Counted from the stretch's first letter, positions 16,821 to 26,511 are shown. The stretch: 64,000 nt of DNA from Psychrobium sp. MM17-31 (GCF_022347785.1 NZ_JAKRGA010000003.1:62001-126000); one strand, 5' to 3'. Notes: generated from the letters alone by a model not told the origin. Program-made: numbers and translations.

Positions 16821-17030
16821 TTAGTAAAACTGCTCATCATCGGCGTCAATCGTAATTTCTAGCGTGTTATTGGCTTCATCGATATGCGTTGTCAGGTGCA
16901 ATTCCTGACAACAATTTGTGCATTCATCGTAGTAGTTTTGATCGCCATTACTAGGATCTATTTCTACGTGGGTGTGATGACCGCAATGGGGACAGGTGAT
17001 GGTTTTTTCAGTAAGACCATTGATAGACAT
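16821..17030 (-). CDS. CPXCG motif-containing cysteine-rich protein
   Basis: A 69-residue protein with two CxxC pairs (C13/C16 in ITCPHCG and C37/C40 in ECTNC), expected to hold one zinc ion. It has an acidic C-terminal tail (ITIDADDEQFY). It matches the small CPXCG family found in many gammaproteobacteria; the function is unknown. It lies 12 bases downstream of the pteridine reductase gene on the same strand and is probably co-transcribed. Confidence 0.85.
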   Translation of the reverse strand: MSINGLTEKTITCPHCGHHTHVEIDPSNGDQNYYDECTNCCQELHLTTHIDEANNTLEITIDADDEQFY

Positions 17031-17042
17031 AAGGATACCTCA

Positions 17043-17786
17043 TTAAGCACCTTTTGATGCTAGTTGTTGGCGCCCACCGTCAATGGTAAGAATTTGTCCA
17101 GTTACGTAAGGCGCTGAGATTAAATATTCAATCGCTTGCGCGATATCATTCATGTGTCCTTTTTTCTGTAACGGAATTGATTTTAGCACCTCTTGCACAG
17201 CATCGCCATTAATGCCACTACTTGGCCATTCTATTGCGCCGGGGGCCACACCATTCACTCTTATCTCTGGCGCCAGTTCATTAGCAAGGGCGTACGTCAT
17301 CATTTGTTGTCCTGCTTTCGCCATACAATAGGCCGAGTGAAATTCCAAGGGACGCTTGGCGTGAATATCGCACATATTAATAACTACACCATTACTTACC
17401 TTGAGCATCGCAGCACATGCTTTTGTTAAAAATAGTGGTGCCGTCATGTTGGTGGCAACCAGATCTTGATACTGTGTAAGCGTCAAAGAATCCAGTGGCG
17501 TTGGATAGAAACTTGATGCATTGTTAATCAGTACATCTAGCTGACCAAAAGTCGACATTACTTCGTTAGCTAACTCACCAATGTTATCGATATTGCTAAG
17601 ATCTGCACTTACTGCTTTGGCACTGTTTGACCGTTCGTTGTTCAGCTGCGCAACAAGCTGGTTGGCGCAATCCGCCGATTTATTGTAATGAATAACTAGG
17701 TTATAGCCTTTGGCGTGGAGGTGCTTTGCGGTATTTGCGCCAAGGCGTTTTGCGCCGCCAGTCACTAGCGCTACAGGATTGCTCAT
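17043..17786 (-). CDS. Pteridine reductase (short-chain dehydrogenase)
   Basis: An NADPH-dependent SDR enzyme of 247 residues. The N-terminal TGGAKRLG (residues 9-16) carries the arginine typical of pteridine reductases in place of the usual glycine-rich pattern. NNAS follows, and the active-site pair is YCMAK. It probably reduces dihydropterins (FolM/PTR1-like), linking it to tetrahydrofolate or tetrahydromonapterin supply. I use the ATG at 17786, with GGAAG six bases upstream, rather than the adjacent TTG. A terminator from the upstream M24 gene region does not intervene on its own transcript. Confidence 0.87.
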   Translation of the reverse strand: MSNPVALVTGGAKRLGANTAKHLHAKGYNLVIHYNKSADCANQLVAQLNNERSNSAKAVSADLSNIDNIGELANEVMSTFGQLDVLINNASSFYPTPLDSLTLTQYQDLVATNMTAPLFLTKACAAMLKVSNGVVINMCDIHAKRPLEFHSAYCMAKAGQQMMTYALANELAPEIRVNGVAPGAIEWPSSGINGDAVQEVLKSIPLQKKGHMNDIAQAIEYLISAPYVTGQILTIDGGRQQLASKGA

Positions 17787-17852
17787 CAATGTCTTCCGTT
17801 CTTCATTAGATTAGATTGCATTGTACCGCAAGATGTAGAAACTTTGGGTAAT

Positions 17853-17873
17853 AAAAAGGGGCCCTTTGGCCCC
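17853..17873 (-). terminator. Terminator after the M24 peptidase gene
   Basis: GGGGCC and GGCCCC pair around a four-base loop, followed on the minus strand by five T. It ends the leftward M24 gene transcript before the pteridine reductase gene. Confidence 0.7.
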
Positions 17874-17884
17874 GATTTCAATAA

Positions 17885-19105
17885 CTAAGCGTTAAATCCG
17901 AAAGGATCATCAATTGAATAGGCTGGCTCGGTAAACCATTTCGGACCTGAATCTGTCATGTAGAAATGATCTTCAAGGCGAACGCCAAATTCACCATAGA
18001 TACAAATCATTGGTTCATTTGAGAAACACATGCCTGGTGCAAGTGGCGTCTTATCACCACGCACTAGATATGGCCATTCGTGGATATCTAAACCACAGCC
18101 GTGTCCAGTGCGATGAGGAAGGCCAGGGACATTGTATTCTGGTCCATAACCTTGGCTTTCTAAGTAACCGCGTGCAGCGATGTCGACGGTTTCACATGCT
18201 TGGCCAAGTTTTGCTGCGTTGAATCCAGCTAATTGCGCGTCTTTTTCGTGCTGCCAAACTGCACGCTGTTTTTCGGTTGCTTCGCCAAATACATAACTAC
18301 GGGTGATGTCAGAATTGTAGCCGTGAACTAAACATCCAGTGTCTATTAACACCATATCGCCTTGTTTAAGAACCTGTGGATCTTTAACACCATGAGGGTA
18401 AGCCGTCGCCTCACCGAATAGCACGATACAGAAAGAAGATCCTTTAGCGCCAGCTGCTTGATGCGCGCGGTTGATAAAATCTGTCACTTCTGTAGTCGTA
18501 ATACCCTCGTGCAGGATGCTTGCAGCTGCTTTATGTACTTCCATTGTCATGTCTTTAGCGCGTTGCATTAACGCTAATTCGCTTGCCGATTTTTGCATTC
18601 TACAGCCGGCAGTAATACTTTTACTATTGATGAAGTTTACCGCAATGCCTTGCGCTACTGCTGCTTGTTTAATGCCGTCGACGATAAAAAACGACGTCGA
18701 TTCATCAATTGCTAACTGTTCGATTGAATTATTGGTCATTAAAGAGGTCATTAGTAAGTATGGTGATTCGTGTTCGTGCCATGTTGCTACAGGAGCTTTA
18801 ACAACCATAAACTCTTCAAGCGTACTTTCCTCAAACCACGGCGCGATGTAAGTCAAATCACCTTTTTGCGTAAGCAATGCGCCGACCATGCGTTCTGAGG
18901 CATACCAGGCGGTACCGGTGAAATACGTTAGGTTTGTTCCTGCATTTAGATAGATGGCGTCGATGTTTTGCGCTTGCATTAGCTCGCAAGCACGACTGAT
19001 ACGTTGGTTATATTCATCTTGTGTTGGAGCAGTGATATTGGTGGTCATATTAGACAATTTTGCTAGCGCTTGTTGTTGTGTGGCGCCGCCGATACCGTTA
19101 GACAT
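17885..19105 (-). CDS. M24-family metallopeptidase (Xaa-Pro peptidase type)
   Basis: A cytoplasmic aminopeptidase-P/prolidase-like protein of 406 residues. The N-terminal creatinase-like domain covers about residues 25-165, and the pita-bread catalytic domain runs from about 175 to 395. The five metal ligands are visible in order: D in VLIDTG, D in NSDITRS, H in RTGHGCG, E in FSNEPM, and E in VRLEDHF. The substrate could be dipeptides with proline or another X-Pro type; creatinase-like activity cannot be excluded. It is transcribed divergently from the lipoprotein/M6 protease pair, with a palindrome between. Confidence 0.88.
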   Translation of the reverse strand: MSNGIGGATQQQALAKLSNMTTNITAPTQDEYNQRISRACELMQAQNIDAIYLNAGTNLTYFTGTAWYASERMVGALLTQKGDLTYIAPWFEESTLEEFMVVKAPVATWHEHESPYLLMTSLMTNNSIEQLAIDESTSFFIVDGIKQAAVAQGIAVNFINSKSITAGCRMQKSASELALMQRAKDMTMEVHKAAASILHEGITTTEVTDFINRAHQAAGAKGSSFCIVLFGEATAYPHGVKDPQVLKQGDMVLIDTGCLVHGYNSDITRSYVFGEATEKQRAVWQHEKDAQLAGFNAAKLGQACETVDIAARGYLESQGYGPEYNVPGLPHRTGHGCGLDIHEWPYLVRGDKTPLAPGMCFSNEPMICIYGEFGVRLEDHFYMTDSGPKWFTEPAYSIDDPFGFNA

Positions 19106-19138
19106 TGCTTACCTCGTCGGTGTTAATAGTAGTTGTAC

Positions 19139-19150
19139 ATTGTATACAAT
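19139..19150. promoter_or_regulatory. Perfect palindrome ATTGTATACAAT, candidate operator
   Basis: A 12-base perfect palindrome 34 bases upstream of the M24 start, in the divergent intergenic region. The core TTGTATACAA resembles operators of FCD-type GntR regulators. No regulator gene is adjacent, so the assignment is only an inference. Confidence 0.35.
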
Positions 19151-19245
19151 CTGTTTGTGTAAATAAATCGTTAATTTGTTAAGGGTTATTTCTGTAAAAG
19201 AACAAGAAACAACTATAGTATTAATGCAAACGCCTGATTTAAGAA

Positions 19246-19578
19246 ATGGTAATAATGAAAAAATATTCGGTTCTAATATTAGCTTCAATTCTCAATACTG
19301 CATGTGTGTCATCACATCAACAATCTACTCAGACAGTTAGTGATTCAAAGCAAACTAACAAGGTCCAAGAATCTAGTGTGTTAAACGATGACAAATCAAA
19401 ACCATCAACAACAGGACCTTGTTATCTGTCTCCGCCCATTAAGGATTATGACAAACTATTAAAAATGCTTATCAATGCCGGCGAGATTGATGGCAAGGCT
19501 TCTTACGAGTCACAAAGAGTCCAGCTCGACGCGTATCTGCAGCGTAAACAGCAGGGGAGAAAATCATGCAAAAAATAG
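19246..19578 (+). CDS. Small putative lipoprotein preceding the M6 protease
   Basis: I do not recognise the family. The product has 110 residues from the first ATG (107 from the second, at 19255). It opens with a membrane-type signal (KKYSVLILASILNTACVSS) whose cysteine suggests a lipoprotein, although asparagine at the -3 position is unusual for a lipobox. The rest is a serine/glutamine-rich linker and a C-terminal segment with two further cysteines and a possible helix (YDKLLKMLINAGEIDGK). Its last 13 bases overlap the start of the M6 protease gene, implying coupled translation and perhaps a shared task such as holding or restraining the protease. Confidence 0.6.
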   Translation: MVIMKKYSVLILASILNTACVSSHQQSTQTVSDSKQTNKVQESSVLNDDKSKPSTTGPCYLSPPIKDYDKLLKMLINAGEIDGKASYESQRVQLDAYLQRKQQGRKSCKK

Positions 19579-22574
19579 TACAATCATTGGCTGTTAGTTT
19601 GGCCATGCTGCCTATGCTTAGTTACGGGGCAATGAAAAAACACTCTGTTGTCGATGAAGCCTTGATCGATAGAGCCAAAATTGAATATTGGCTTAAAAAA
19701 CGCGGAGAAATAGGTGCCGACGACAATCAAAAGCAAATCTCTGAAAAGGTTAGCGCCTTTATTAGCCGTTATCGCAATACCGACAAACGTTCGGTGAAAA
19801 TGCAAAAGAATTATCCGGTTACAAAAGTCAGCTCAAAAGCTTTTCAGCAGTATGTATTGGCGGATAATAGTCAAAAGACTACCGATGTGAACGTACTCGC
19901 CGTATTAATCGATTTTCCTAACTTAACTTATCAAAGCAATGGGCTGTCGAGTAACGATACAGATCTATTTTATAGTGACTATTCTTTGGCCCACTATCGC
20001 GATCTTTTATTTTCAAGCGATGGCTTTGCGGGGCCTGACAGTCAGAATTTGATGTCGGTGAAGCAGTATTATTCACTAGAATCAGGTAATACATTTAATT
20101 TTAATGGCCAAGCATTTGGTTGGTACCGCGCGAAAAACTCTGCGTCTTTTTACGGTGGTAATGGCGATGCTGGCAATGATCAAAACGCTGAGCGTTTAGT
20201 AGTAGAAGCGATAGAAGCGGCGGTTGCTAGCGGTGACGTGAATTTATCTGATTATGATTTAAAAGACCCTCAAGATCTGGACAACGATGGGAATACCAAT
20301 GAGTCAGACGGTTATATCGACCACGTGTTAATTGTTCATTCAAGTGTTGGCGAAGAAGCCGGCGGTGGTGTGCTTGGTACTAATGCCATTTGGTCGCATC
20401 GTTTTTCAGTGCCTGATTCATTGGCAACAATCGCCGGCAGCAACGTAAAAGTTAAAAATTACACCATAGTGCCTATCGATTCGGGGTCCGGTGTTATTGC
20501 CCATGAATTTGGTCATGATTTAGGGCTAGATGACGAATATGATTTGAAGTCAACACTAATTGGTTCACCAGTTGGGTATTGGTCAATTATGTCAGGTGGC
20601 AGTTGGTTAGGTGAGCTAAGAGGGACAGAGCCAACGTCTTTTAGTCCATACGCCCGTGATATTTTGCAACAAAAATTCGGCGGTAACTGGATTAACCAGC
20701 AGGAATTGCAAGCCGATGATCTAACCAATGCTGGGATTGATGTAATGCTGACTCAGGCCAGTGATCACAATGCATCTTATAATCAGACTCGTATTGAGTT
20801 ACCTGCTCGTAAAGAGCTGTTTGGCGCGCCGAAACAAGGGGAATATCAACTGTTGGCTGAGCACGAAAATCAATCTCACTTTATCCAAGAGTTTGCAATT
20901 GACGTCCCTAGTAATAGCGCAGCACAGATTGCTTTATGGGCTCGTTGGGATATCGAAGAAGGTTACGATTATGCACGATTTTTAATTAATGGAACTGCGC
21001 TATCTAACGATAATACCGTCGAAACAGCGGCAAACATTCCGAACAAGTCACACCTATTGACAGGGAAGTTAAATGACGCGCCATGGACTGAATTAGTGTT
21101 CGATATCGGAAATTGGGCTGGGCAAAGTGTTACATTTACTATTGAATATGTTACTGATCCAGCCGTTGGTGGCTTCGGGATAGCGGTTGATGATGTGCGT
21201 GTAATTACGCCTAATAATAGCGTAACCATTAACGACTTTGAGCAAGGCTTTACTGCACATAGCCAAGACGGTTTTAAAGCCTTCAAACGCATCACGGAGT
21301 TTAAGGATGCTGCGCCAGCGTACTACTATGTACAAGTGCGTTCCGCGGAAAAACTTGATAAAGGATTGGCTGAGGAAAACTACGATCCTGGTGTATTGCT
21401 GTGGTTCCGCAATGATGCATTTTCTGACAACAATTCAAGCGAGCATCCAGGGGAGGGCTTCATTGGCGTTGTCGATGCCGATCAAAATCGTCTTAGTTTC
21501 GGTGCCACTCAGCGTCAAATTCGCGATGCGGCATTTAGCCTGTTTCCTCAGAGCGCGCTTTCTGGTGATAGTCACCTTTCAGCATACAAGGAGTTTAAAG
21601 ACAGCGACGATTACTCTGCGCCTGCACAGCCACAAAATGGCGTAAAACTACCGCAATGGGGTATCGAGTTTGCTGTTACGCAGCAAGATCCCCAGAGCAA
21701 AAACGCGACCATTAATCTGAGTAGAACGCCGATTGAATTGACATCAGAAATTACGGCTAACCGAGAAGGCTTAACCGTTAACTTTAACCATAACACCACC
21801 TCTAGTTATTCGGTGAGTAAAACAATGTGGGCATTTGGCGATGGAAATACCTCAAATGAATTGAACCCTAGCCATACTTATGAAGCAGGGGGGCAATACG
21901 AAGTATCACTGACAATTGAAGATACCTCGGGTGCACAATTCTCGACCAAAAAGACTGTGACCATTGGTGCTGAGCTTACTATGGAGGCTAATTATAGCGT
22001 GGATACAACGGAAATTTTTGATGTTACTTTCACTAGCGACGCGGTTGGCGGCGTGCCACCGTTAGTCTATGCGTGGGATTTTGGCGATGGCAATACATCT
22101 GCATTAGCCAACGCTAAACACAAGTACACAGAAATTGGCAGTTATCAGGTTGAGGTGACTGTGACGGATGCGATTGACCAATCGGTAACTAAAACCTTCA
22201 ATGTCGCCATAAAAAGCGCTTTATCTGTGCAGTTTACTCATACCGCAGCTAATCAGGTGGTTACATTTACAAGTCAACTCAGTGGTGCTTATGGCGATAC
22301 CACCGTTAGTTGGAATTTTGGTGATGGACAAACATCGAACGCCACTACGCCGAATCATGTGTACGCAAATGCGGGTACCTATACAGTGGAACTTACAGCG
22401 ACTGATGCGAGTGGTACGACGGACAAAACAACGAAACAGATCGTTGTATCACCAGCTTCTAGCTCGAGTACTTCGTCAAGTGAATCTTCAGGTGGTTCGT
22501 TAGGGGGCTATCTACTTGCGTTGATATCTCTATTAAGTTTACGCCGCATCAGCCAACGACGTAAAATTACCTAA
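19566..22574 (+). CDS. Secreted M6-family metalloprotease with PKD domains and GlyGly-CTERM
   Basis: A 1002-residue zinc protease of the immune inhibitor A/PrtV type. It has a signal peptide (about 1-22), an N-terminal propeptide, and the catalytic domain with the zinc motif HEFGHDLGLDD at residues 313-323 (HExxHxxGxxD). Three PKD domains follow (cores WAFGDGNTS, WDFGDGNTS and WNFGDGQTS, about 727-968), then a serine-rich stretch. The C-terminal GGSLGGYLLALISLLSLRR is a GlyGly-CTERM sorting signal, which in other species is cut by rhombosortase after type II secretion. Vibrio cholerae PrtV has the same M6-PKD arrangement. It presumably degrades extracellular or host protein. Confidence 0.9.
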   Translation: MQKIVQSLAVSLAMLPMLSYGAMKKHSVVDEALIDRAKIEYWLKKRGEIGADDNQKQISEKVSAFISRYRNTDKRSVKMQKNYPVTKVSSKAFQQYVLADNSQKTTDVNVLAVLIDFPNLTYQSNGLSSNDTDLFYSDYSLAHYRDLLFSSDGFAGPDSQNLMSVKQYYSLESGNTFNFNGQAFGWYRAKNSASFYGGNGDAGNDQNAERLVVEAIEAAVASGDVNLSDYDLKDPQDLDNDGNTNESDGYIDHVLIVHSSVGEEAGGGVLGTNAIWSHRFSVPDSLATIAGSNVKVKNYTIVPIDSGSGVIAHEFGHDLGLDDEYDLKSTLIGSPVGYWSIMSGGSWLGELRGTEPTSFSPYARDILQQKFGGNWINQQELQADDLTNAGIDVMLTQASDHNASYNQTRIELPARKELFGAPKQGEYQLLAEHENQSHFIQEFAIDVPSNSAAQIALWARWDIEEGYDYARFLINGTALSNDNTVETAANIPNKSHLLTGKLNDAPWTELVFDIGNWAGQSVTFTIEYVTDPAVGGFGIAVDDVRVITPNNSVTINDFEQGFTAHSQDGFKAFKRITEFKDAAPAYYYVQVRSAEKLDKGLAEENYDPGVLLWFRNDAFSDNNSSEHPGEGFIGVVDADQNRLSFGATQRQIRDAAFSLFPQSALSGDSHLSAYKEFKDSDDYSAPAQPQNGVKLPQWGIEFAVTQQDPQSKNATINLSRTPIELTSEITANREGLTVNFNHNTTSSYSVSKTMWAFGDGNTSNELNPSHTYEAGGQYEVSLTIEDTSGAQFSTKKTVTIGAELTMEANYSVDTTEIFDVTFTSDAVGGVPPLVYAWDFGDGNTSALANAKHKYTEIGSYQVEVTVTDAIDQSVTKTFNVAIKSALSVQFTHTAANQVVTFTSQLSGAYGDTTVSWNFGDGQTSNATTPNHVYANAGTYTVELTATDASGTTDKTTKQIVVSPASSSSTSSSESSGGSLGGYLLALISLLSLRRISQRRKIT

Positions 22575-22626
22575 CAGCAAATAGTTGTTTATTAAAGCAA
22601 CGGCTGTAATGTCGTTGCTAGCATCT

Positions 22627-22664
22627 TGCTCCGATTGTCTGTTAGAATCGGAGCATATTTTTTT
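22627..22664 (+). terminator. Terminator after the M6 protease gene
   Basis: TGCTCCGATT pairs with AATCGGAGCA, followed by TAT and a run of seven T. Confidence 0.85.
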
Positions 22665-22686
22665 GGAATAAATAAAGAGAACAAAA

Positions 22687-23409
22687 ATGGGTCGCAGTTT
22701 TGAAAACAGAAAAGCATCTATGGCCAAAACCCAAGGTGCAAAAGTTCGCGTTTATTCGCGTTATGGTAAAGAGATTTACGTTGCAGCGAAAAACGGCGGC
22801 GCAGATCCAGACTCTAATATTTCATTAAAGCGTCTTATCGATAAGGCGAAGAAGGATCAAGTTCCTACGCACGTAATCGACCGAGCTATCGAAAAAGCAA
22901 CCGGTGCTGGTGGCGAAAACTATGAACATGCCCGTTACGAAGGTTTTGGTCCTGGCGGTTGTATGGTTATCGTTGATTGTTTAACAGATAATAACAAACG
23001 TACCTACACTGAAGTACGTAACTGTTTCGTAAAATCAAATGCGAAAATCGGTAGCACAGGTACCGTTGCTCACATGTTTGATCACCTAGCGATTTTCCGT
23101 TACGAAGGCGATGACGAAGATGCGGCATACGAAGCGCTATTAGAAGCAGACGTTGATGTGACAGACATCGAGAACGAAGATGGCAAGATTACAGTTTTTG
23201 CACCTCACACTGAATTCTTTAAAGTAAAAAATGCGCTAAGCGATATGGACTCTTCATTAGAATTTGAAGTAGAAGAAATTACTTTCGTTGCACAGACTGA
23301 AACAGAAATTGGCGCAGATGATTTAGCGGATTTTGAGAAGTTCCAAACGATGCTTGATGATTGTGATGACGTTCAGTCTGTTTATCACAATGCAATTCTG
23401 CCTGCATAA
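22687..23409 (+). CDS. YebC/PmpR-family protein (YeeN-like)
   Basis: A 240-residue member of the YebC family, once called transcriptional regulators and more recently linked to relief of ribosome stalling. The opening [18 protein letters not shown] and the core [20 protein letters not shown] fit the shorter YeeN-like branch more than E. coli YebC itself. The end DDVQSVYHN is conserved. It is monocistronic with its own terminator. The role here (transcription or translation) cannot be decided from sequence. Confidence 0.92.
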   Translation: MGRSFENRKASMAKTQGAKVRVYSRYGKEIYVAAKNGGADPDSNISLKRLIDKAKKDQVPTHVIDRAIEKATGAGGENYEHARYEGFGPGGCMVIVDCLTDNNKRTYTEVRNCFVKSNAKIGSTGTVAHMFDHLAIFRYEGDDEDAAYEALLEADVDVTDIENEDGKITVFAPHTEFFKVKNALSDMDSSLEFEVEEITFVAQTETEIGADDLADFEKFQTMLDDCDDVQSVYHNAILPA

Positions 23410-23430
23410 TCGCTCGAAAAAAAGATACGA

Positions 23431-23461
23431 AAAAGCCGACGTTTTATCGTCGGCTTTTTTT
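23431..23461. terminator. Bidirectional terminator between yebC-like gene and convergent gene
   Basis: AAAAGCCGACG and CGTCGGCTTTT flank a six-base loop, with T-runs on both strands. It serves the rightward YebC-like gene and the leftward gene ending at 23486. Confidence 0.85.
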
Positions 23462-23485
23462 ATTGCGTGAGCTTTAATACGTCAA

Positions 23486-23815
23486 TTAACGCTTCCATTT
23501 GATATGACTAAACTCATTAACGTCCTTTTGATTGGCTTTCAATAGTACGCGTGCATAGACTAAATCAAATTCATCATCTTCCATTAAGCCGATGCGCACT
23601 TCAATATAGTCGCTATCCAGCTCATCTTGGCTTAAACCTGACACTTCTTGCCAGTCATTAAAAGCACTCACCAATTCGACTGCCGCTGAGGTTTCACATT
23701 CATCGATATAGTAATTTAGATCTGGCTCATCGAGGTTGTCAGCAGCGTGCTCTTCAAATAAATCCAGCGCAAAGCCGATAAGTAAGTCGCTATCTAATGC
23801 TTGTGTGTTCGCCAT
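23486..23815 (-). CDS. Small acidic protein of unknown function
   Basis: I do not recognise this 109-residue protein. It is strongly acidic in its first 90 residues (runs such as LFEEHAADNLDEPDLNYYIDE), has no signal peptide or membrane segment, and ends with a basic tail (HIKWKR). The start ATG has GGATTCCC upstream, a modest site. It is a single gene between convergent terminators and the divergent pyrC region, so context does not suggest a role. Coding is supported by a clean frame ending at the bidirectional terminator. Confidence 0.75.
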   Translation of the reverse strand: MANTQALDSDLLIGFALDLFEEHAADNLDEPDLNYYIDECETSAAVELVSAFNDWQEVSGLSQDELDSDYIEVRIGLMEDDEFDLVYARVLLKANQKDVNEFSHIKWKR

Positions 23816-24005
23816 GGGAATCCTTCATTCTAATACAGGGACCAGTTTGGTCTTTAATGGCAGCAATTGTAAACTAAATTACTTGCTAGTGCGCGTGTTA
23901 GTTTGTCATTGGCGATTGATTGTTTATTTAATGTCGACTTTACACAGGTAAGGGGAGTCACTAAACTATGCGCCAATTTTATAACTACTAAAAGTGAGCT
24001 TCTTT

Positions 24006-25037
24006 ATGACGACAATTACCATCACCCGCCCAGATGATTGGCATTTACACTTACGCGATGAAGAAGCTCTGGCAACGACAGTGCCAGACAGCGCTAAATA
24101 TATGGGGCGCGCCATTATTATGCCAAACCTTGTACCGCCAGTAACTACAGCGGTACAAGCGTTGTCATACCGTGAGCGCATTTTGGCTAATCGTCCTGCG
24201 ACTAGTCAGTTCGACCCTCTAATGGTTATGTACTTAACCGACAACATTAGTGCAGAAGAAATAAAGAAAGCTTTTGAAAGTGGCAAAGTATATGCCGCTA
24301 AATTATACCCAGCAGGTGCTACTACCAACTCTTCTTCTGGTGTGACAGACGTTAAGAACATTTATCCAGTATTAGCAATGATGAGCGACTTGGGCATGCC
24401 ATTGCTGGTTCACGGTGAAGTTACAGATAACGAGATTGATATCTTTGATCGCGAAGCCGTATTCATTAGCAAGATCCTAAAAAATGTTGTGGCAGACTTC
24501 CCATCACTTAAAATAGTGATGGAGCACATCACCACTAAACAGGCAGTTGACTTTGTGATGGAAGCGCAAGCCAATGTTGGTGCGACTATTACTGCACATC
24601 ACTTGTTGTATAACCGTAATCACATGTTGGTTGGCGGTATTAAGCCACATTACTACTGCTTGCCAATTCTAAAACGCAATACCCATCAGCAAGCGCTTAT
24701 CGAGGCTGCGATTAGTGGCAGTCCAAAGTTTTTCTTAGGCACCGATTCTGCGCCACATATTAAAGACAACAAAGAAGCGGCTTGTGGCTGTGCTGGCGCA
24801 TACACGGCATTCGCTGCCATTGAGTTATACGCAGAAGTGTTTGAAAAAGAAAACGCGTTAGACAAATTAGAAGGTTTTGCGTCACACCATGGCCCTGATT
24901 TTTACGGTTTACCGCGCAACACTGATACTATTACGTTGACTAAGCAAGCGTGGACAGTGCCAGACACTTTACCTTTAGGCAATGACATTGTTGTGCCGCT
25001 AAAAGCCGGAGAAACTATTGGCTGGACCGTAAATTAA
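24006..25037 (+). CDS. pyrC: Dihydroorotase
   Basis: Third step of pyrimidine synthesis: cyclises N-carbamoyl-aspartate to dihydroorotate. It is collinear with E. coli PyrC: metal-binding WHLHLRD (H13, H15), the carboxylated-lysine region [30 protein letters not shown] and GTDSAPH. I use the ATG at 24006 because AAGTGAG lies ten bases upstream; the in-frame GTG at 23994 sits inside that site. The length is 343 residues against 348 in E. coli. A TATAAC at 23980-23985 may be the -10. Confidence 0.97.
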   Translation: MTTITITRPDDWHLHLRDEEALATTVPDSAKYMGRAIIMPNLVPPVTTAVQALSYRERILANRPATSQFDPLMVMYLTDNISAEEIKKAFESGKVYAAKLYPAGATTNSSSGVTDVKNIYPVLAMMSDLGMPLLVHGEVTDNEIDIFDREAVFISKILKNVVADFPSLKIVMEHITTKQAVDFVMEAQANVGATITAHHLLYNRNHMLVGGIKPHYYCLPILKRNTHQQALIEAAISGSPKFFLGTDSAPHIKDNKEAACGCAGAYTAFAAIELYAEVFEKENALDKLEGFASHHGPDFYGLPRNTDTITLTKQAWTVPDTLPLGNDIVVPLKAGETIGWTVN

Positions 25038-25064
25038 AGAAAATACAATTTGCCAGACAAAAGA

Positions 25065-25089
25065 AAAGGGCGCTCGATGAGCGCCCTTT
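25065..25089. terminator. Bidirectional terminator between pyrC and the DUF945 gene
   Basis: AAAGGGCGCTC, loop GAT, GAGCGCCCTTT. It is a very stable stem between convergent genes, with only short T-runs. Confidence 0.75.
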
Positions 25090-25111
25090 ATGTTTGCGAT
25101 AGCAAAACCGA

Positions 25112-26383
25112 TTAGCGAATGCGTTTATCGTTTGCGGTGATTGCCATATCTTTGATCTTGATGACAGTGCTCACATTGCCTTCGTCATCTTTTGTTGCAA
25201 AACCTTGCGCCGCCATACCATCAATCATTGGCGCGTATTGTGGAAATACACTCGCGTAGTTGTTTGATAGGTTCGCGTTGTAGTCGAGGCTGAATTTGTG
25301 CATCATATGCATCATGATCATTTGTTGATTCATTTCGCCAGCATATGCTGGAACGTCAAAGGCACCTTTAGAATCAACTTTTACGCCATTCACGGTAGTT
25401 GTTAGGCTCTTTATGTCGCCTTTAAACCCACGCGCTAGAATGTCCTTAGTTGCCGCAATTAATTCATGGATTTCTGCACCCGAACGAGAAGCTTCGTTCA
25501 CAGCGATGACGCCGTTCTTATCAATGTCTTTAATAGCGATATCTAACACAGTGTCGGTAATTGTGTAGTCAGCCATTGCATTTTTAACAATTACCGAATC
25601 AAACGACACTTTGCTATCGCCAGATACAACATCACCGTCAAATGGCGTGGTGGACGTGAGGAAAGTAAGATTTTTTAGCGCCCATTGTTCTAAAACGGCT
25701 TCGTTTTTAAAACTAAGTTCCTTTAATGACGTTGTCGATTGCTTGGTGTATACGAACCCCTGTTCAGAGGCAAAATCACCATTGCCAGTAAAGGCAGTCA
25801 TTAACATATTGCCGCCGCTAGTCAGCTCTCCAGTTATTTCTGAAAAATCGAAGTTGTAAGTACCTTCACTAAATTCAAGATTACCGTCAATATTACTGGT
25901 CATTTTACCGGTTTTCACGACACTGCCTGATTTGTCTTCTAATGTCGCTGGTTGGAATGTGACGTTGAGAGAGTTTGATTGGCTCAAAAGGTTAGTACTT
26001 AACGTCGCGATGTGATCGATTGAATCAACAGTAAAAAGCTCCATCAATTCTTTTGGCGCGCCTTTGGTAAAATCAATAGTGAATTGACTATCGACCAGAA
26101 GAGGATAACTGGCGTACTCATGATTGAAGTAGAACTCAACGTCGTCCTGGTTTGGAGCGCCTGCTTGAGCTAATGCATCGCGGTTTAATACCAGTTTGTA
26201 CTGTGCTGAGCCGCCAAATAGACCACTTTCCTGTGATTCAACTGACAACTTAAACTGTGGATGTTCATTATTTTCGATCGCTTGAGAAATTTGGCTCGAA
26301 AAAGCTGAATTCGTGTAAAGGGTAAGACCGCCAAGAACAATAATAGCTCCTGCTGAAAGGCCGATAATTCCATTTTTGGTCAT
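25112..26383 (-). CDS. DUF945 family protein (YdgA-like)
   Basis: A 423-residue protein with an N-terminal signal anchor (GIIGLSAGAIIVLGGLTLY, about residues 5-23) and a long beta-rich periplasmic part typical of DUF945/YdgA. The segment SGLFGGSAQYKLVLN fits the family start. The function is unknown; in enterobacteria YdgA is an inner-membrane-associated protein. It is somewhat shorter than E. coli YdgA (about 500). It is a single gene, convergent with pyrC and divergent from the SSB-like gene. Confidence 0.8.
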   Translation of the reverse strand: MTKNGIIGLSAGAIIVLGGLTLYTNSAFSSQISQAIENNEHPQFKLSVESQESGLFGGSAQYKLVLNRDALAQAGAPNQDDVEFYFNHEYASYPLLVDSQFTIDFTKGAPKELMELFTVDSIDHIATLSTNLLSQSNSLNVTFQPATLEDKSGSVVKTGKMTSNIDGNLEFSEGTYNFDFSEITGELTSGGNMLMTAFTGNGDFASEQGFVYTKQSTTSLKELSFKNEAVLEQWALKNLTFLTSTTPFDGDVVSGDSKVSFDSVIVKNAMADYTITDTVLDIAIKDIDKNGVIAVNEASRSGAEIHELIAATKDILARGFKGDIKSLTTTVNGVKVDSKGAFDVPAYAGEMNQQMIMMHMMHKFSLDYNANLSNNYASVFPQYAPMIDGMAAQGFATKDDEGNVSTVIKIKDMAITANDKRIR

Positions 26384-26453
26384 TTGATTTCCTATGGGTT
26401 AAATTGTTTGCGCCATAAGGATAGGCGGTTTTGCTCCTGTTAACAATTTTATT

Positions 26454-26482
26454 TTCTAAGAAACTGATTTTTATATTATAAT
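26454..26482 (+). promoter_or_regulatory. Promoter of the SSB-like gene
   Basis: TATAAT at 26477-26482 with TTCTAA 17 bases upstream (26454-26459). The -10 is perfect; the -35 matches three of six. Confidence 0.45.
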
Positions 26483-26511
26483 TGACCTAATTTTCATCAC
26501 TGGAGCGTCGA

